From CAWFLT01 sp963816795 (GTDB lineage Bacteria > Acidobacteriota > Vicinamibacteria > Vicinamibacterales > SCN-69-37), in contig CAWFLT010000011.1 in NCBI GenBank assembly GCA_963816795.1, forward strand, positions 204,804-268,803: DNA of 64,000 nucleotides, in the 5' to 3' direction. A model generated the notes under the pieces. The model made no database searches. It was not told the origin of the DNA and was given only the letters and a program-made list of their open reading frames with translations. The translations under genes and the position numbers were made by a program. This document shows positions 38,228 through 48,476 of the stretch, one piece after another. The first letter of the stretch is position 1; each line of letters opens with the position of its first letter.

Positions 38228-40373
38228 ATGCGCGTGCGCCTGCTGTTGATTCTGTTCCTGCTCTCGACGATCTGCCTCGCGGGCTCGGCGTCGGGACCGG
38301 TATTCTGGACCACCGCCACGGCGGCCGAGTTTCTCCGCGGCACCTCTGACGGCGTCTTCGTCAGCAGTGAGGGCGTCGTCTCGCCCGGTCCGCTCTTGAC
38401 GAGCCGGCTGACGTCCGCGCCAACGCAGGTGTGGAGCCTGATTGAAGCGGCGGATGGCACGCTGTTGGCGGGCACCGGCGGCGACGGCCGGGTGCTGCGC
38501 CTGCGCACCGGACAGCCTGACGCGACGGTGTTCGACGCCGACGAGAGCAACATCTTCGCGCTCGCCGCCGCCGGAGATCGCGTCTACGCCGCGTCGTCAC
38601 CGGACGGCAAGGTCTACGTCATCGAGGGAACGGCGGCCGCGCGCGTCTTCTTCGATCCGGACGAGAAGTACATCTGGGCCCTGGCGGTCGATGCGAGCGG
38701 CCGCGTGTGGGTCGGTGCCGGCAATCCTGCGGTCATCTATCGCGTCGAGCCGACCGGCCTGAGCCGGGTCGTCTACAAGCCCGCCGCGGCGCATGTCGTG
38801 TCCCTCGGGTTGGACGGGACCGGCAGGATGCTGGCCGGGACTGAGTCGCCGGGCCGGCTGTACCGCTTCGCCGCCGACGACAAGCCGTTCGTGCTGCTCG
38901 ACTCGGGAATGACCGAATTGCGTGCGGCGTCCGTCGACCGCACGGGCGTGGTCTTTGCGGCCGCGGTGTCGCGCGGCGACGACGCCGCGCCGGCGAGCGG
39001 CGAGACGACCAGCGTCGCGGTGACGCTTCCCCCGCCGGCGGCCGGGTCTGGATCCAGCCCGGGGTCGAGCCACCAGTTCGAGCACGCCGCCGGCCCGGCG
39101 CTCGGTTCTGTACCGGATCGATCCGAACGGCACGTGGGAGCCGGTGTGGGAAACGAGCGACGTCATCTACGACCTGGCGGCAGCGGACGATGGCGGCGTG
39201 CTTGCGGCCACCGGACCGGAAGGCCGGCTGTATCGCGTCGAGCGGGGGCGAGACGTGCTGCTGCTCACTGGCGTCGACGCGAAGCAGATCACGCGTTTTG
39301 CGACCGCGCCCAAAGCCGGCGCGCGTCTGGCGGCGTTCGCGACTGCCAATCCTGGCCGGGTCATCGCCCCAGGTTCCGGGGATCAGGCGACGTCAACCTA
39401 CGTTTCGTCCGTGCGCGACTCGAAAAGCGTCGCGACCTGGGGGCTCATTCGCTGGGAAGGCGCCGGCCAGATCACCCTCGCGACCCGGTCGGGCAACACC
39501 GAGAAACCGGATGATTCATGGAGCGATTGGTCGGCCGCCTACTCGCGACGCGAGGGCGAAGCGATCACGAGCCCGGCCGCGCGGTTCCTGCAGTGGCGCG
39601 CCGTCCTCACGCGCGGCACGGCGGCCTCTCCCATGCTCACCTCAGTGACCGTGGCGTATTTGCCGCGCAACACACGGCCGGTCGTCACGTCGGTGACGGT
39701 GCATCCGCCCGGGGTCGTGTTTCAGCGGCCGTATTCCAGCGAAGACGGCGCGATCGCCGGACTCGATGACGCCGTCGCCGACGCGCGGCGCCCCGCGGGG
39801 GATCCGGGCCCGCCCGCCCCGGCGCCAGGCCGTCGCATGTTTCAGAAAGGGCTGCAGACGATTGCGTGGAAGGCGGAAGACGCCGACACCGACCGCTTGT
39901 CGTACGCGCTGCACTTTCGTCGCGAGGGCGAGACCGCCTGGCGGCCGCTCCGGACCGAACTGAACGACACGATCTTCGTGTGGGACACGAGCGCGGTCGC
40001 CGACGGCCGCTACGTCTTGCGCGTCAGCGCGACGGACAGCCCGAGCAACGCCGTCGATCGGACCCTGGTCGGTGAACGGATCAGCGATCCGATCGACATC
40101 GACAACACGCCGCCGGCGGTCACGACCGAAATCACCCGACAAGGCGGGACATCGCGGCTCGTGGTCCGCGTCCGCGACGTGACGAGCCCGATTCTCAAAC
40201 TGGAATACTCGCTGGCCGGCGGCCCCTGGCAGCTGGTCTACCCCGCCGACGGCCTCGCCGACTCCCCCGAGGAGCGTTACGAGATCCCGCTCGCCAACGA
40301 CGCCGACGCAGCCCGCATCATGCTGCGCGCGACTGATCTACTGCAGAACGTGACTGCGGCGGGGGTCAAATAG
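38228..40373 (+). CDS. Secreted beta-propeller protein with a C-terminal Ig-like region, one frameshift
   Basis: Signal peptide LLLILFLLSTICLAGSASG, then repeated blades such as VWSLIEAADGTLLAGTGGDGRVLRL, YIWALAVDASGRVWVGAGN and VVSLGLDGTGRMLAGTESPGRLYRF (key pattern LxxGTxxxGxxYR). The frame changes at about 39060-39085; after it come VIYDLAAADDGGVLAATGPEG and Ig/FN3-like sheets (NTRPVVTSVTVHPPG, IDIDNTPPAVTT). Correcting one extra base gives about 714 residues. It follows the S55 gene by 14 bp. I do not recognise a specific function. Confidence 0.78.
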
Positions 40374-40391
40374 GAGCGCAGCAGAAGAGCT

Positions 40392-40427
40392 CTTCTCCGT
40401 GTCCTCTAGCCCTTCTCCGTGTCCTCG
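40392..40427. repeat. 20-bp-period repeat next to the anti-sigma stop codon (copy 2)
   Basis: CTTCTCCGTG at 40392-40401 and 40412-40421. This is the second copy of the 674-709 block (35 of 36 identical), again immediately beyond the stop of a minus-strand gene. Confidence 0.75.
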
Positions 40428-40430
40428 TTC

Positions 40431-41210
40431 TTACTCCATTTTGGCGCTCACGCCGGTGTTGGTCACGAGACGAATGCGGTAGACCGAGAGCGGGCCGGCC
40501 GAGGCGACCATCGCATCGCGGAAACGGAAGCGGCTGAGGTCGTCGAGGATCGACAAGGTGTGCCGGCGGTCGTCGGCGGCCATCGAGGCCAGATCGACGA
40601 GGTGGCCCTGCGGCACGAGCGCCGAAGTCAGGGCGCCCACGAGATCGCGCTCGGTCGGCAGGCCCAGCATCGCCGGCATCACACGGCTGCCCGCGGACGC
40701 GAACTCATCGCCGGTGTCCACTTCGATCAGCCGCGCATCCTTGGCGTCACGTCCCTGGGTGGCTTCGATCAACAACCGGCCCGCCGGCGCGCCGAGGTTG
40801 CTGATGAGCGCAGACAGCGAGTCTTCACGTACGGGGACGGGCCCGAACAGCAGCAGCGCGGCGGCAAACACCACCGAGATGAACGTCGCGGCGACCGATC
40901 CGCCGCCGACGATCACCCAGTGCCAGTCGTCGACGCCGCGGCGGAAGATCCCGCGCCAGGATTGAGACTCCTCGGCGGCAATCCGCGACACGACACCGCC
41001 GGCGAGTCCGAGCATGGGCGGCACGGCGGCCTCGACCGAGGCCGCCTCCCGCAGGACCGCGCCGAGTCCCCGCAGCCCGGCCACAGCGTCGGCACAGGTG
41101 ACGCAGGTCTCGAGGTGCTGCGAGACACGAAGCATCTCCGCGCCGGCCAACTCGCCGTCAACGAACTCGTTGAATTGCGAATGCACGGCCTTGCACGCGA
41201 CCGTTGTCAT
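40431..41210 (-). CDS. Anti-sigma factor, zinc-finger type
   Basis: A 259-residue membrane protein. The N-terminal FVDGELAGAEMLRVSQHLETCVTCADAV carries the HxxxCxxC anti-sigma motif (key residues His32, Cys36, Cys39). One transmembrane helix lies at about 99-123 (VIVGGGSVAATFISVVFAAALLLFG), and an extracytoplasmic domain of about 135 residues follows. The ATG overlaps the upstream ECF sigma gene by 4 bp. It is predicted to sequester that sigma factor. Confidence 0.86.
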   Translation of the reverse strand: MTTVACKAVHSQFNEFVDGELAGAEMLRVSQHLETCVTCADAVAGLRGLGAVLREAASVEAAVPPMLGLAGGVVSRIAAEESQSWRGIFRRGVDDWHWVIVGGGSVAATFISVVFAAALLLFGPVPVREDSLSALISNLGAPAGRLLIEATQGRDAKDARLIEVDTGDEFASAGSRVMPAMLGLPTERDLVGALTSALVPQGHLVDLASMAADDRRHTLSILDDLSRFRFRDAMVASAGPLSVYRIRLVTNTGVSAKME

Positions 41211-41824
41211 CTCGCCCCCAGTGCCAGCCGCAGGTTTTCGCGCGCCCTCGCGAGGCGGGACTTGACGGTGCCCACCGCGACGCTGAGTGACGCGGCAATC
41301 TCGTCGTAGCTCAAGCCGTCGATTTCCCGCAAGACGATCACGGCGCGCTGATCGAATGGCAATCCGTCGAGCGCCTGCCAGACCCGGCTCGAGGTTTCCC
41401 GCTCCTGGAGCACCCGGTCGGGCATCGCGAAGTTGCGCGATTCCGGCAACTCGCCGTGCGACGCCGCGTGCTCCTCGAGTGCGACCTGCTGGCTGCGATG
41501 CCGGCGTCTCCACCATCGCTGCCGGTTCGACGCCTGGTTGACGACAATCCGATAAATCCACGTCCGGAGTGTCGAGCGCCCGCGGAACTGCGGCAGGGTT
41601 CGAAACACCCGGAGGAACACTTCTTGAGAGAGGTCCAGCGCTTCCTGAGGATCACCCAGGAGGTGAAACGCCAGCTGATACACCATCCGTTGATGGTCGG
41701 TCACCAGCCGGGTGCAGGCTTCTTCGTCGCCAGAGGCACACTGCTGCACGAGCGCCCAATCGGCACTTGCCGCATCTGGCCATGTCAGCACACGAAATGG
41801 CTTCAATGACGCCTCTTCCGCCAT
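41207..41824 (-). CDS. ECF-type RNA polymerase sigma factor
   Basis: A 205-residue ECF sigma factor. Region 2 is MVYQLAFHLLGDPQEALDLSQEVFLRVFR; region 4 is LPFDQRAVIVLREIDGLSYDEIAASL with SVAVGTVKSRLARARENL. The ATG at MAEEASLKPF has AGGAG about 8 nt upstream. The frame is open far upstream, but that part is antisense to the TPR gene. It forms a two-gene regulatory unit with the anti-sigma gene. Confidence 0.93.
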   Translation of the reverse strand: MAEEASLKPFRVLTWPDAASADWALVQQCASGDEEACTRLVTDHQRMVYQLAFHLLGDPQEALDLSQEVFLRVFRTLPQFRGRSTLRTWIYRIVVNQASNRQRWWRRRHRSQQVALEEHAASHGELPESRNFAMPDRVLQERETSSRVWQALDGLPFDQRAVIVLREIDGLSYDEIAASLSVAVGTVKSRLARARENLRLALGAR

Positions 41825-41905
41825 GGTAGCACTCCTCTTCCCGGCGGAACCCTGTGGTGCACTCCGGTTAGACCCCGGCAGACGGCCGGAGTTCCCGACG
41901 ATAAG

Positions 41906-43312
41906 ATGGACCGGGTGAAACGGGTCCTCACACTGTTGGGACTGCTGGTCGCTGGCGCCGGTCTGGCAGCCGCCGGGGTCACGCTCGTGCAGCGGCTGGG
42001 CGACGAGCGGCAGTACCGCGCCCTGCTGGCGCAGGGCGAGCAGGCGCTCGACGCCGGCAACGCATATGGCGCCATCGAGGCGTTCAGCGGCGCGCTGGCG
42101 ATCCGGCCCGGCTCGATGGTCGCGTATTACCGGCGCGGCGAGGCGTACCGCGTCCAGAACCAGCCGGCTGAAGCCGTGTCCAACCTGCGGGAGGCCGCCC
42201 GGCTGGCTCCCCAGGCGCCCGAACCGCTCATCGCGCTGGGCGACCTGTACAGCGCCGCCGGTGACGACACGCAAGCTGCGACGTGGTACGGCGCGGCCGC
42301 GGACCGGCTGAAAGATGAAGACCCGCTGCTGCTGTACCGGCTCGCGCTCGCCCGGTATCGGGCGGGGATGCCGGCGACGGCCGTCGCTCCACTGCAGGAA
42401 GCCATCGAGCGGCGTGACAGCTTCGCCGAAGCGCACTATCTCCTGGGCCTGGTCTATCGGGACGTGCGCAACTTCGACGCGGCGACCGCCTCGCTCGAGC
42501 AGGCCCTCCGTATCGATCCAGGGCTGATCGCCGCCCGCGAAGAGCTCGCCGACCTGCACCGCACGCAGGGCCGCACCGTGGACGAGATGCAACAGCTGCA
42601 GAGCCTCGCGGCCCGCGATAGCCAGGTCACCCGCAGGGTCGCGATCGCGCTCGCCGAAGCGCGGTACGGCCAGTACGACGGCGCCTTGCGGACGCTGTCG
42701 GACGCGCAAGCCGCCGCGCCGGCAGATTCGCGGGTCCAGGTCGCCCTCGGCCGCGTCCATCTGGCCCGCGCCGAGCGCACGCGCGATCGCGAGTCGATCT
42801 CGCGCGCGATGATCATCCTCGAGCGCGCGCTTGGCGGGACGGTCCGGCGGAGCGAAGGCCTCGCGCTGTACGGCCGGGCGCTGGCCCTCTCCGGCGACCT
42901 GGCCGGGGCCGAGCGGCTGCTGCGCGACGCGGTCGCCACGTCCCCCGTCGATCTCGAAGCGTTTCAGTATCTCGCCGACGTGGCCGAGCGGCTCTCGCAC
43001 GACCTCGTGGCGCGCGACGCCCTCGTCAACCTCGACGTCCTGCAAGGCGACACCGCCGACGCCAGCGTCCGCGCGAATCGCGCGCGGCGGATCGGCGCCC
43101 TGTCGCTTCGGGCCGGCGATCCGAAAACCTCAGCGACCTACCTCAACCGCGCCGTCGACGCCGGCCACGCGGACCCGGCGACGCTCGGAGAGTTGGCGCG
43201 GGCCCGCTGGCTCTCCGGCGACGCCGCCGCCGCGCGCGCCGTGCTCGCGCGGGCCATGCAAGCGGCACCGCGCGACGCGGAGCTGCAACGGATCGCGCGG
43301 ATGATCAAGTGA
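41906..43312 (+). CDS. TPR-repeat protein, membrane anchored
   Basis: A 468-residue protein with an N-terminal hydrophobic segment (VLTLLGLLVAGAGLAAAGVTLV) and then TPR-type helical pairs along most of its length. Examples are YGAIEAFSGALAIRPGSMVAYYRRGEAY, FDAATASLEQALRIDPGLIAAREELA (key residues at the Ala/Gly/Pro positions) and LAGAERLLRDAVATSPVDLEA. It is probably periplasmic or extracytoplasmic and mediates protein contacts. It is divergent from the ECF sigma gene with an 81-bp gap, so may belong to its regulon. Confidence 0.82.
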   Translation: MDRVKRVLTLLGLLVAGAGLAAAGVTLVQRLGDERQYRALLAQGEQALDAGNAYGAIEAFSGALAIRPGSMVAYYRRGEAYRVQNQPAEAVSNLREAARLAPQAPEPLIALGDLYSAAGDDTQAATWYGAAADRLKDEDPLLLYRLALARYRAGMPATAVAPLQEAIERRDSFAEAHYLLGLVYRDVRNFDAATASLEQALRIDPGLIAAREELADLHRTQGRTVDEMQQLQSLAARDSQVTRRVAIALAEARYGQYDGALRTLSDAQAAAPADSRVQVALGRVHLARAERTRDRESISRAMIILERALGGTVRRSEGLALYGRALALSGDLAGAERLLRDAVATSPVDLEAFQYLADVAERLSHDLVARDALVNLDVLQGDTADASVRANRARRIGALSLRAGDPKTSATYLNRAVDAGHADPATLGELARARWLSGDAAAARAVLARAMQAAPRDAELQRIARMIK

Positions 43313-43330
43313 AGACGCCCGCGCCGCAGA

Positions 43331-43433
43331 GCGGCGCGGCCCGAGGCGTGGGGGTGGGGCCCGACGCCGCTGAGTAAAGTTGGCCAACTTTTGTTAGAGG
43401 CGCGGGGCCCCACCCCCGCGCTCGGGCCGCGCG
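43331..43433. repeat. Long GC-rich inverted repeat between TPR gene and permease end
   Basis: The left arm (43331-43362, GGCCCGAGGCGTGGGGGTGG core) and right arm (43405-43433, CCACCCCCGCGCTCGGGCC core) are reverse complements with one mismatch and one gap. They enclose AAAGTTGGCCAACTTTT, itself a palindrome. It sits between convergent genes and may be a bidirectional terminator or a mobile palindrome. Confidence 0.75.
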
Positions 43434-43453
43434 CCGTCGCGGCGCGCGGGCGA

Positions 43454-44248
43454 TCACGTCGCTCGCGGGTCGAACCGATCGCGCAGCGCATCACCCGCGA
43501 AGTTGAAGCCCATGACGAGAATCGCGATCGACAGACCTGGCACCAGGGTCAGATGCGGCGCTTCGAACAGATGCGATCGGCCCGCATCCAGCATCGTGCC
43601 CCAGCTCGGCGTCGGCGGCTGCACGCCGAGTCCGAGGAAGCTGAGCGAGGCTTCCGCGATGATCGCCCCCGCCATGCCGAGCGTCGCCTGCACCGTGACG
43701 GCTGAAAACGTCGCCGGGATCACGTGTCGCAACAGGACGCGCGAGACGGGGGCGCCCATCGCGCGGGCCGCCTGCACATACTCGAGCTCGCGCACTTTCA
43801 GCACCTGGCCGCGCACCAGCCGCGCGTAGCCCACCCATCCGATCACGACCAGCGCCAGCACGACGTTCGTCAGGCTCGGGCCGAGCACCGCGACCAGCGC
43901 AATCGCCAGCAGGATGCCGGGAAACGCCAGCAGCACATCCATCACGCGGCCCAGCAGGTCGTCGATCCAGCCGCCGGCGTAGCCCGCAATGGCGCCGAGG
44001 CCAACGCCGACAATCGATGAGATGGTCACGACCGTAAACCCCACCAGGAGCGAGATCCGCGCGCCCGCGAGCAGCCGGGCCAGCACGTCGCGGCCGAGCT
44101 CGTCCAGGCCGAGCGGATGACCGAGCGACGGTCCTGCGAGCCGAAGCGGCAGGTCCTGCGCCACCGGATCCTGCGGGACCAGCCACGGGCCGAACACGGC
44201 CGCCACGACCGCGAAGATCACGACGCCCAAACCGATGCGGCGCGTCAC
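43454..44248 (-). CDS. Peptide/nickel-type ABC transporter permease (DppC-like)
   Basis: A 264-residue inner-membrane permease. The N terminus (IGLGVVIFAVVAAVFGPWLV) and DELGRDVLARLLAGARISLLVG are typical of DppC/OppC. The EAA-loop reads QAARAMGAPVSRVLLRHVIP. About six transmembrane segments are visible. The GTG start overlaps the stop of the DppB-like gene. No ATPase or solute-binding protein is adjacent, so substrate (peptide, nickel, other) is open. Confidence 0.9.
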   Translation of the reverse strand: MTRRIGLGVVIFAVVAAVFGPWLVPQDPVAQDLPLRLAGPSLGHPLGLDELGRDVLARLLAGARISLLVGFTVVTISSIVGVGLGAIAGYAGGWIDDLLGRVMDVLLAFPGILLAIALVAVLGPSLTNVVLALVVIGWVGYARLVRGQVLKVRELEYVQAARAMGAPVSRVLLRHVIPATFSAVTVQATLGMAGAIIAEASLSFLGLGVQPPTPSWGTMLDAGRSHLFEAPHLTLVPGLSIAILVMGFNFAGDALRDRFDPRAT

Positions 44249-45186
44249 TGGTAACGAATCCTCGGATCGAGCCACGCATAGGCCAGGTCGACGAGCAGAT
44301 TCATCGCGACGTACGTCACGGCGATGAACAGGATGCAGCCCTGCACCAGCGGATAGTCGCGGAAGTTGATCGCCTGAATCAGCAGGCGGCCCACGCCCGG
44401 CCAGGCAAAGATCGTCTCGGTGATGATCGTTCCCGTGAGCACGGCGCCGAGCTGCAACCCGATGATGGTGACCACCGGGATCAGGCTGTTCCTGAGCGCG
44501 TGCGCGATGACGGCGCGCAGCCGCGACAGCCCGCGCGCGCGCGCGGCCAGGACGTAGAGCTCTCGCAGTTCGTCGATCAGGCTGGCCCGCGTCATCCGCG
44601 CCAGGATCGCGGCGAGCGCCGCCCCAAGCGTCACCGCCGGCAAGACCAGGTGCTGCCACGTGCCCGTGCCGGAGACCGGCAGCCAGCCCAGCGTCACCGC
44701 AAACACGATCGCGAGCAGCGGGCCCAGCCAGAAGTTCGGCATCGAGATCCCGACCAGCGAGATCGCCATGGCCATCTGATCGATCCACCCGCCGCGAAAG
44801 ATCGCCCCCACGATGCCGAGCGGAATCGCGATGACGATCGCGACGAGCATCGCCGCCAGCGCCAGTTGCGCGGTCCTGCCGAGCCGCTGGGCAATCTCCT
44901 GCCGAACCGGCGTGTTGTAGCGAAACGACGTGCCCAGATCCCCGCGTACGAGGCCGACGAGATAGTCGCGGTACTGCGAGGCGAGCGGCGCGTCGAGCCC
45001 GAGTTTGGCACGCAGATCCGCCAGGTCTGCCGGCGGCGCGGTTTCTCCGAGCATCGCTTCCGCCGGATCGCCCGGCACCAGGTGAATCAAGAGGAACACC
45101 AGCGTCGCCACGCCCAGCAGCACCGGGACGGTGAGCACAACGCGACGAACGGCGTAACGCAGCACGGCGCGGCGATGATCGCCCAA
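44245..45186 (-). CDS. Peptide/nickel-type ABC transporter permease (DppB-like)
   Basis: A 313-residue permease with RYAVRRVVLTVPVLLGVATLVFLL, HLVPGDPAEAMLG, the periplasmic LGTSFRYNTPVRQEI and an EAA-loop AARARGLSRLRAVIAHALRNS. It pairs with the DppC-like subunit (GTGA overlap). It is 9 bp downstream of the sigma-54 activator gene, so regulator and transporter probably share a transcript. Confidence 0.9.
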   Translation of the reverse strand: MGDHRRAVLRYAVRRVVLTVPVLLGVATLVFLLIHLVPGDPAEAMLGETAPPADLADLRAKLGLDAPLASQYRDYLVGLVRGDLGTSFRYNTPVRQEIAQRLGRTAQLALAAMLVAIVIAIPLGIVGAIFRGGWIDQMAMAISLVGISMPNFWLGPLLAIVFAVTLGWLPVSGTGTWQHLVLPAVTLGAALAAILARMTRASLIDELRELYVLAARARGLSRLRAVIAHALRNSLIPVVTIIGLQLGAVLTGTIITETIFAWPGVGRLLIQAINFRDYPLVQGCILFIAVTYVAMNLLVDLAYAWLDPRIRYQ

Positions 45187-45195
45187 GCCCGCCCG

Positions 45196-47158
45196 TCAGG
45201 CAACTCCGCGCGAGTCTTCATCCGGCTTGAGCCCGAGACGACGCAGCGCCTTGGTGAGGCCCTGGCGAGTGAGTCCAAGCTCGCGGGCGGCCGCAGATCG
45301 CCGCCCGCCGTGCCGGGCCAGCGCGGCGGCGACCGTCCGCTGTTCGAAGATCCGGCGGGCGTCCTCGAGTGGCACGCAGAGATCCGGCGCCGCGACGGCC
45401 CCGGCGCTTTCGAGCGCCTGGGTGACATGCCGCCCCGAGACGCGACCCCTCGCGGGCGCAAGGACGGCCAGCGCAGCGATGACGTTCTGCAGTTCGCGCA
45501 CGTTGCCGGGCCAGTGATACCGGCAGAGGGTCGCGAGGGCGTCCGGCGTGAGCAACGCCCGCTTGCCGGTATCGACGAGCGCCTGCCGCCAGAATGCGTG
45601 CGCCAGCGTCGGCACGTCTTCGACGCGATCGCGCAGCGGCGGCACACGGATGCGGACCACTGCCAGCCGGAATCGCAGGTCCTCACGAAACGCGGCTCGC
45701 GTCGCCGCCTCCGCCAGCGGGAGGTTGGTCGCGGCGACAATGCGGACGTCGATCGCCCTCGTGCCGTTTTCGCCGAGCCGGCGGATTTCGCGCTCCTGCA
45801 GCACGCGGAGCAGCTTGGCCTGTGCCCGCGGCGACAGCTCGCTGACTTCGTCGAGAAACAGCGTGCCGCCGTGCGCCTGTTCGAAGAGCCCGACACGAGG
45901 CCCAATCGCGCCGGTGAAGGCGCCCCGAGTGTGGCCGAACAGCTCGGCCTCGATCAGCTCGTCGGTGAGCGCGGCGCAGTTGACCGCGGCGAACGGGCGG
46001 TCCCGGCGCGGGCTGAGACGATGCAGCGCGCGGGCCACGAGCTCCTTGCCCGTGCCGCTCTCCCCTTCGATGAGCACGGGGAACGCGGTCACCGCGGCGC
46101 GCCCGATCGCTTCGCGGAGCGCGGCGATCGCCGGGCTCCTGCCGACGATCTCCGGCGCTCGGGCGTGAGCGCTTCGCGCCATCGCCATCGCATCGATCCG
46201 GCTCCTGAGCGCAGGGGCCGTCAGCGCTGCCACCATCGTGACGGCTTCAACGAGCGCGGCGCTGTCCTCCGTGCGCCCACGCGCCAGCACGCGGCCGATG
46301 AGGACGCGTCCGTACCGGACCGGCGCCGCCACCATCACGAGGCCGCCGGTCACACGTGTCGAGACCTCGGGCGCGGCGAGTGCCGCCGCGACGTCGGCCG
46401 AGGCGAAGTCGCCGCGCGTCCAGCCGTCGGTGGCGACGAGCGATGCCCCGTCCGCTTCGACCATGCCGACACGGTCGGCACCGGTCTGCCGTCGCACCCA
46501 CGCACAGGCTCCTGTGAGCGCGGCCAGTTCGTCATCGGCCTCCTGCACGAGCTGCAGCAAGGCCGGCACTCCCGTCACGACGCGCATGGTCCGCTCTCCA
46601 TTGCTCCTGGTCTGCTTCGCCGTTCGCGGTCGCGGAAGCGACTGCCCGCGCAAGGCGGTTACAGCGGCGGCGCCGGCCAGGAGCGCGGCAGCCCGCTCGG
46701 CGTCGCCGGCCGCGCGGTACGCCGCCGCCCGGTCCGACGCCGATCGAATCCAGCTCAGATCCGTGATCCCGCCGGCGCGGCGCCGCGCGCCGCCGATCGG
46801 CCGCACGCTGCTCGGCGAGTACGAGCAGATGGCCGCGAGGGCTTCGCGTCGACAACGCTCGCACCCACTCGATCGCTGTCCGGCGCGAGGCTTTGTTCGG
46901 GTCGCACCAGATCACGACGTGGCGGCTCAGCACCGGCGACGCCCGCGACCGAGGCGGCGGCTTCGTCGCGCGAACGAAGACGAACCCGAGCGATCGCACA
47001 CGCGCTGACACTGCCGATTCGAGCGCGGCCACCATGGTGTCGCGCGCGATGCGGCACACCCGGACACCGACGGCGCTGGCCTCTGCCGTTGCCGCGATGT
47101 GGTCCGCGATCCGGGAGAGGCGATCGGGCGCGCGTTCGCCCACCACCCGAAGCGACAT
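45196..47158 (-). CDS. Sigma-54-dependent transcriptional activator, one frameshift
   Basis: An enhancer-binding AAA+ activator. The N-terminal part (MSLRVVGERAPDRLSRIADH to HLLVLAEQ) is in one frame. A GAF-like sensor (about 210-340) and the motor are in another, joined at about 46796-46812 by removing one base (about 653 residues). The motor has Walker A EGESGTGKELVARALHR, the sigma-54 loop GAFTGA, TLFLDEVSEL and the WPGNVRELQN motif. A Fis-type helix-turn-helix (RRSAAARELGLTRQGLTKAL) ends it. The N-terminal domain has no receiver phosphorylation motif that I can see. Confidence 0.88.
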
Positions 47159-47255
47159 CGCGCCTCACAGTGCAAGATGCGGTCCCTGCGAAACGTTCGC
47201 ATTTGCCGGGCTCCGCGCCGGAGCCTTGCAGAAATTTCGATAGAATGACCGCCAC

Positions 47256-48476
47256 GTGCTTCGATTTCTTACCGCTGGCGAATCGCACGGTCCCGCGCTC
47301 GTCGTGATCATCGAAGGGGTGCCGGCCGGTCTCGCGCTCGGTCCCGACCTGCTCAATCCCGATCTCGGCCGGCGTCAACTCGGGTACGGTCGCGGCCGCC
47401 GGATGGCCATCGAGCGCGATCGCGCGGAAATCCTGTCGGGCGTTCGGCGCGGCCGCACGCTGGGCAGTCCGATCGCGCTCCAGATTCGCAACAAAGACTG
47501 GGAGAACTGGCGCCACACGATGAGCGTCGAGGCCGAGCCCGACGAGTCGCTCCCCGGCGCCCGCCGCGCCGCCGTCACCCGGCCGCGTCCGGGGCACGCG
47601 GACCTGGCGGGCGGGCTGAAGTACGGGCGCGACGATCTTCGCGATGTCCTCGAGCGCGCCAGCGCGCGCGAAACGGCCGCCCGCGTCGCGGCCGGGGCGG
47701 TGGCGCGCGCCATCTTGACTCGGTTTGGTGTCGAGGTCGTGAGCCACGTCGTCGAAATCGGCGGCGCGAAGCTGGCCGATCCGCTCGCCGTCACCTTCGA
47801 AGCCGCCCGGGCGCTCGATGCGGAAGACGACGTCCGGTGCGTGGACGAAACGGTGGCCAGCGCGATGCGTGCGGCGGTGGATCGCGCGCGGGAGGCGGGC
47901 GATACCGTCGGCGGCTCGTTCGAAGTCATCGCCCGCGGCTTGCCGCCCGGGCTCGGCAGCTACGTGCAGTGGGACCGCAAGCTCGACGGACGGCTGGCGC
48001 AAGCCCTGATGTCCATCCCGGCAATCAAGGCGGTCGGCATCGGCCGCGGATCTGACGTCGCCCACCTGCCCGGCTCGAAAGTGCACGACGAGATCGTGCC
48101 GGCCGTCGCCAACGCCTCCGGTACCCTCAGCGGTCTCGCGCGCCCGACCAACAATGCCGGCGGGCTCGAGGGCGGCGTCACCAACGGCGAAGACATCCGC
48201 GTGACCGTCACGATGAAGCCGATCTCGACGCTCATGAAGCCGCTGCGCTCGGTGGACCTGGCGACCATGAAGGAGGCTCCGGCGGCGATCGAGCGCAGCG
48301 ATGTCTGCGCGGTCCCGGCCGCCGCCGTCGTCGGCGAGGCCATGGTCGCGCTCGTGCTGGCCTCGGCCGTCATCGAGAAGTTCGGCGCCGACAGCATCGC
48401 CGAGATCGACGCCGCCTGGCGGCGGTACGCTGGCGACGTGACCCGCCGGCTCTCGCCGGGCCCGGGACCGGCCTGA
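47256..48476 (+). CDS. aroC: Chorismate synthase
   Basis: The last step of the shikimate pathway, an FMN-dependent anti-1,4-elimination. The 406-residue protein has the signature LRFLTAGESHGPAL, GYGRGRRMAIERD, RPRPGHADLAGGLKYG, VDRAREAGDTVGGSFEV and RPTNNAGGLEGGVTNGE. It is encoded away from the aromatic operon and not under its attenuator. The start is GTG; the stop overlaps def by one base (TGATG). Confidence 0.97.
   Translation: MLRFLTAGESHGPALVVIIEGVPAGLALGPDLLNPDLGRRQLGYGRGRRMAIERDRAEILSGVRRGRTLGSPIALQIRNKDWENWRHTMSVEAEPDESLPGARRAAVTRPRPGHADLAGGLKYGRDDLRDVLERASARETAARVAAGAVARAILTRFGVEVVSHVVEIGGAKLADPLAVTFEAARALDAEDDVRCVDETVASAMRAAVDRAREAGDTVGGSFEVIARGLPPGLGSYVQWDRKLDGRLAQALMSIPAIKAVGIGRGSDVAHLPGSKVHDEIVPAVANASGTLSGLARPTNNAGGLEGGVTNGEDIRVTVTMKPISTLMKPLRSVDLATMKEAPAAIERSDVCAVPAAAVVGEAMVALVLASAVIEKFGADSIAEIDAAWRRYAGDVTRRLSPGPGPA

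Noticed and set aside
44500..47307. 935-residue open frame antisense to dppB and the sigma-54 activator
   Set aside because: Shadow of the coding strand; low-complexity Arg/Gly/Asp composition and no motif.
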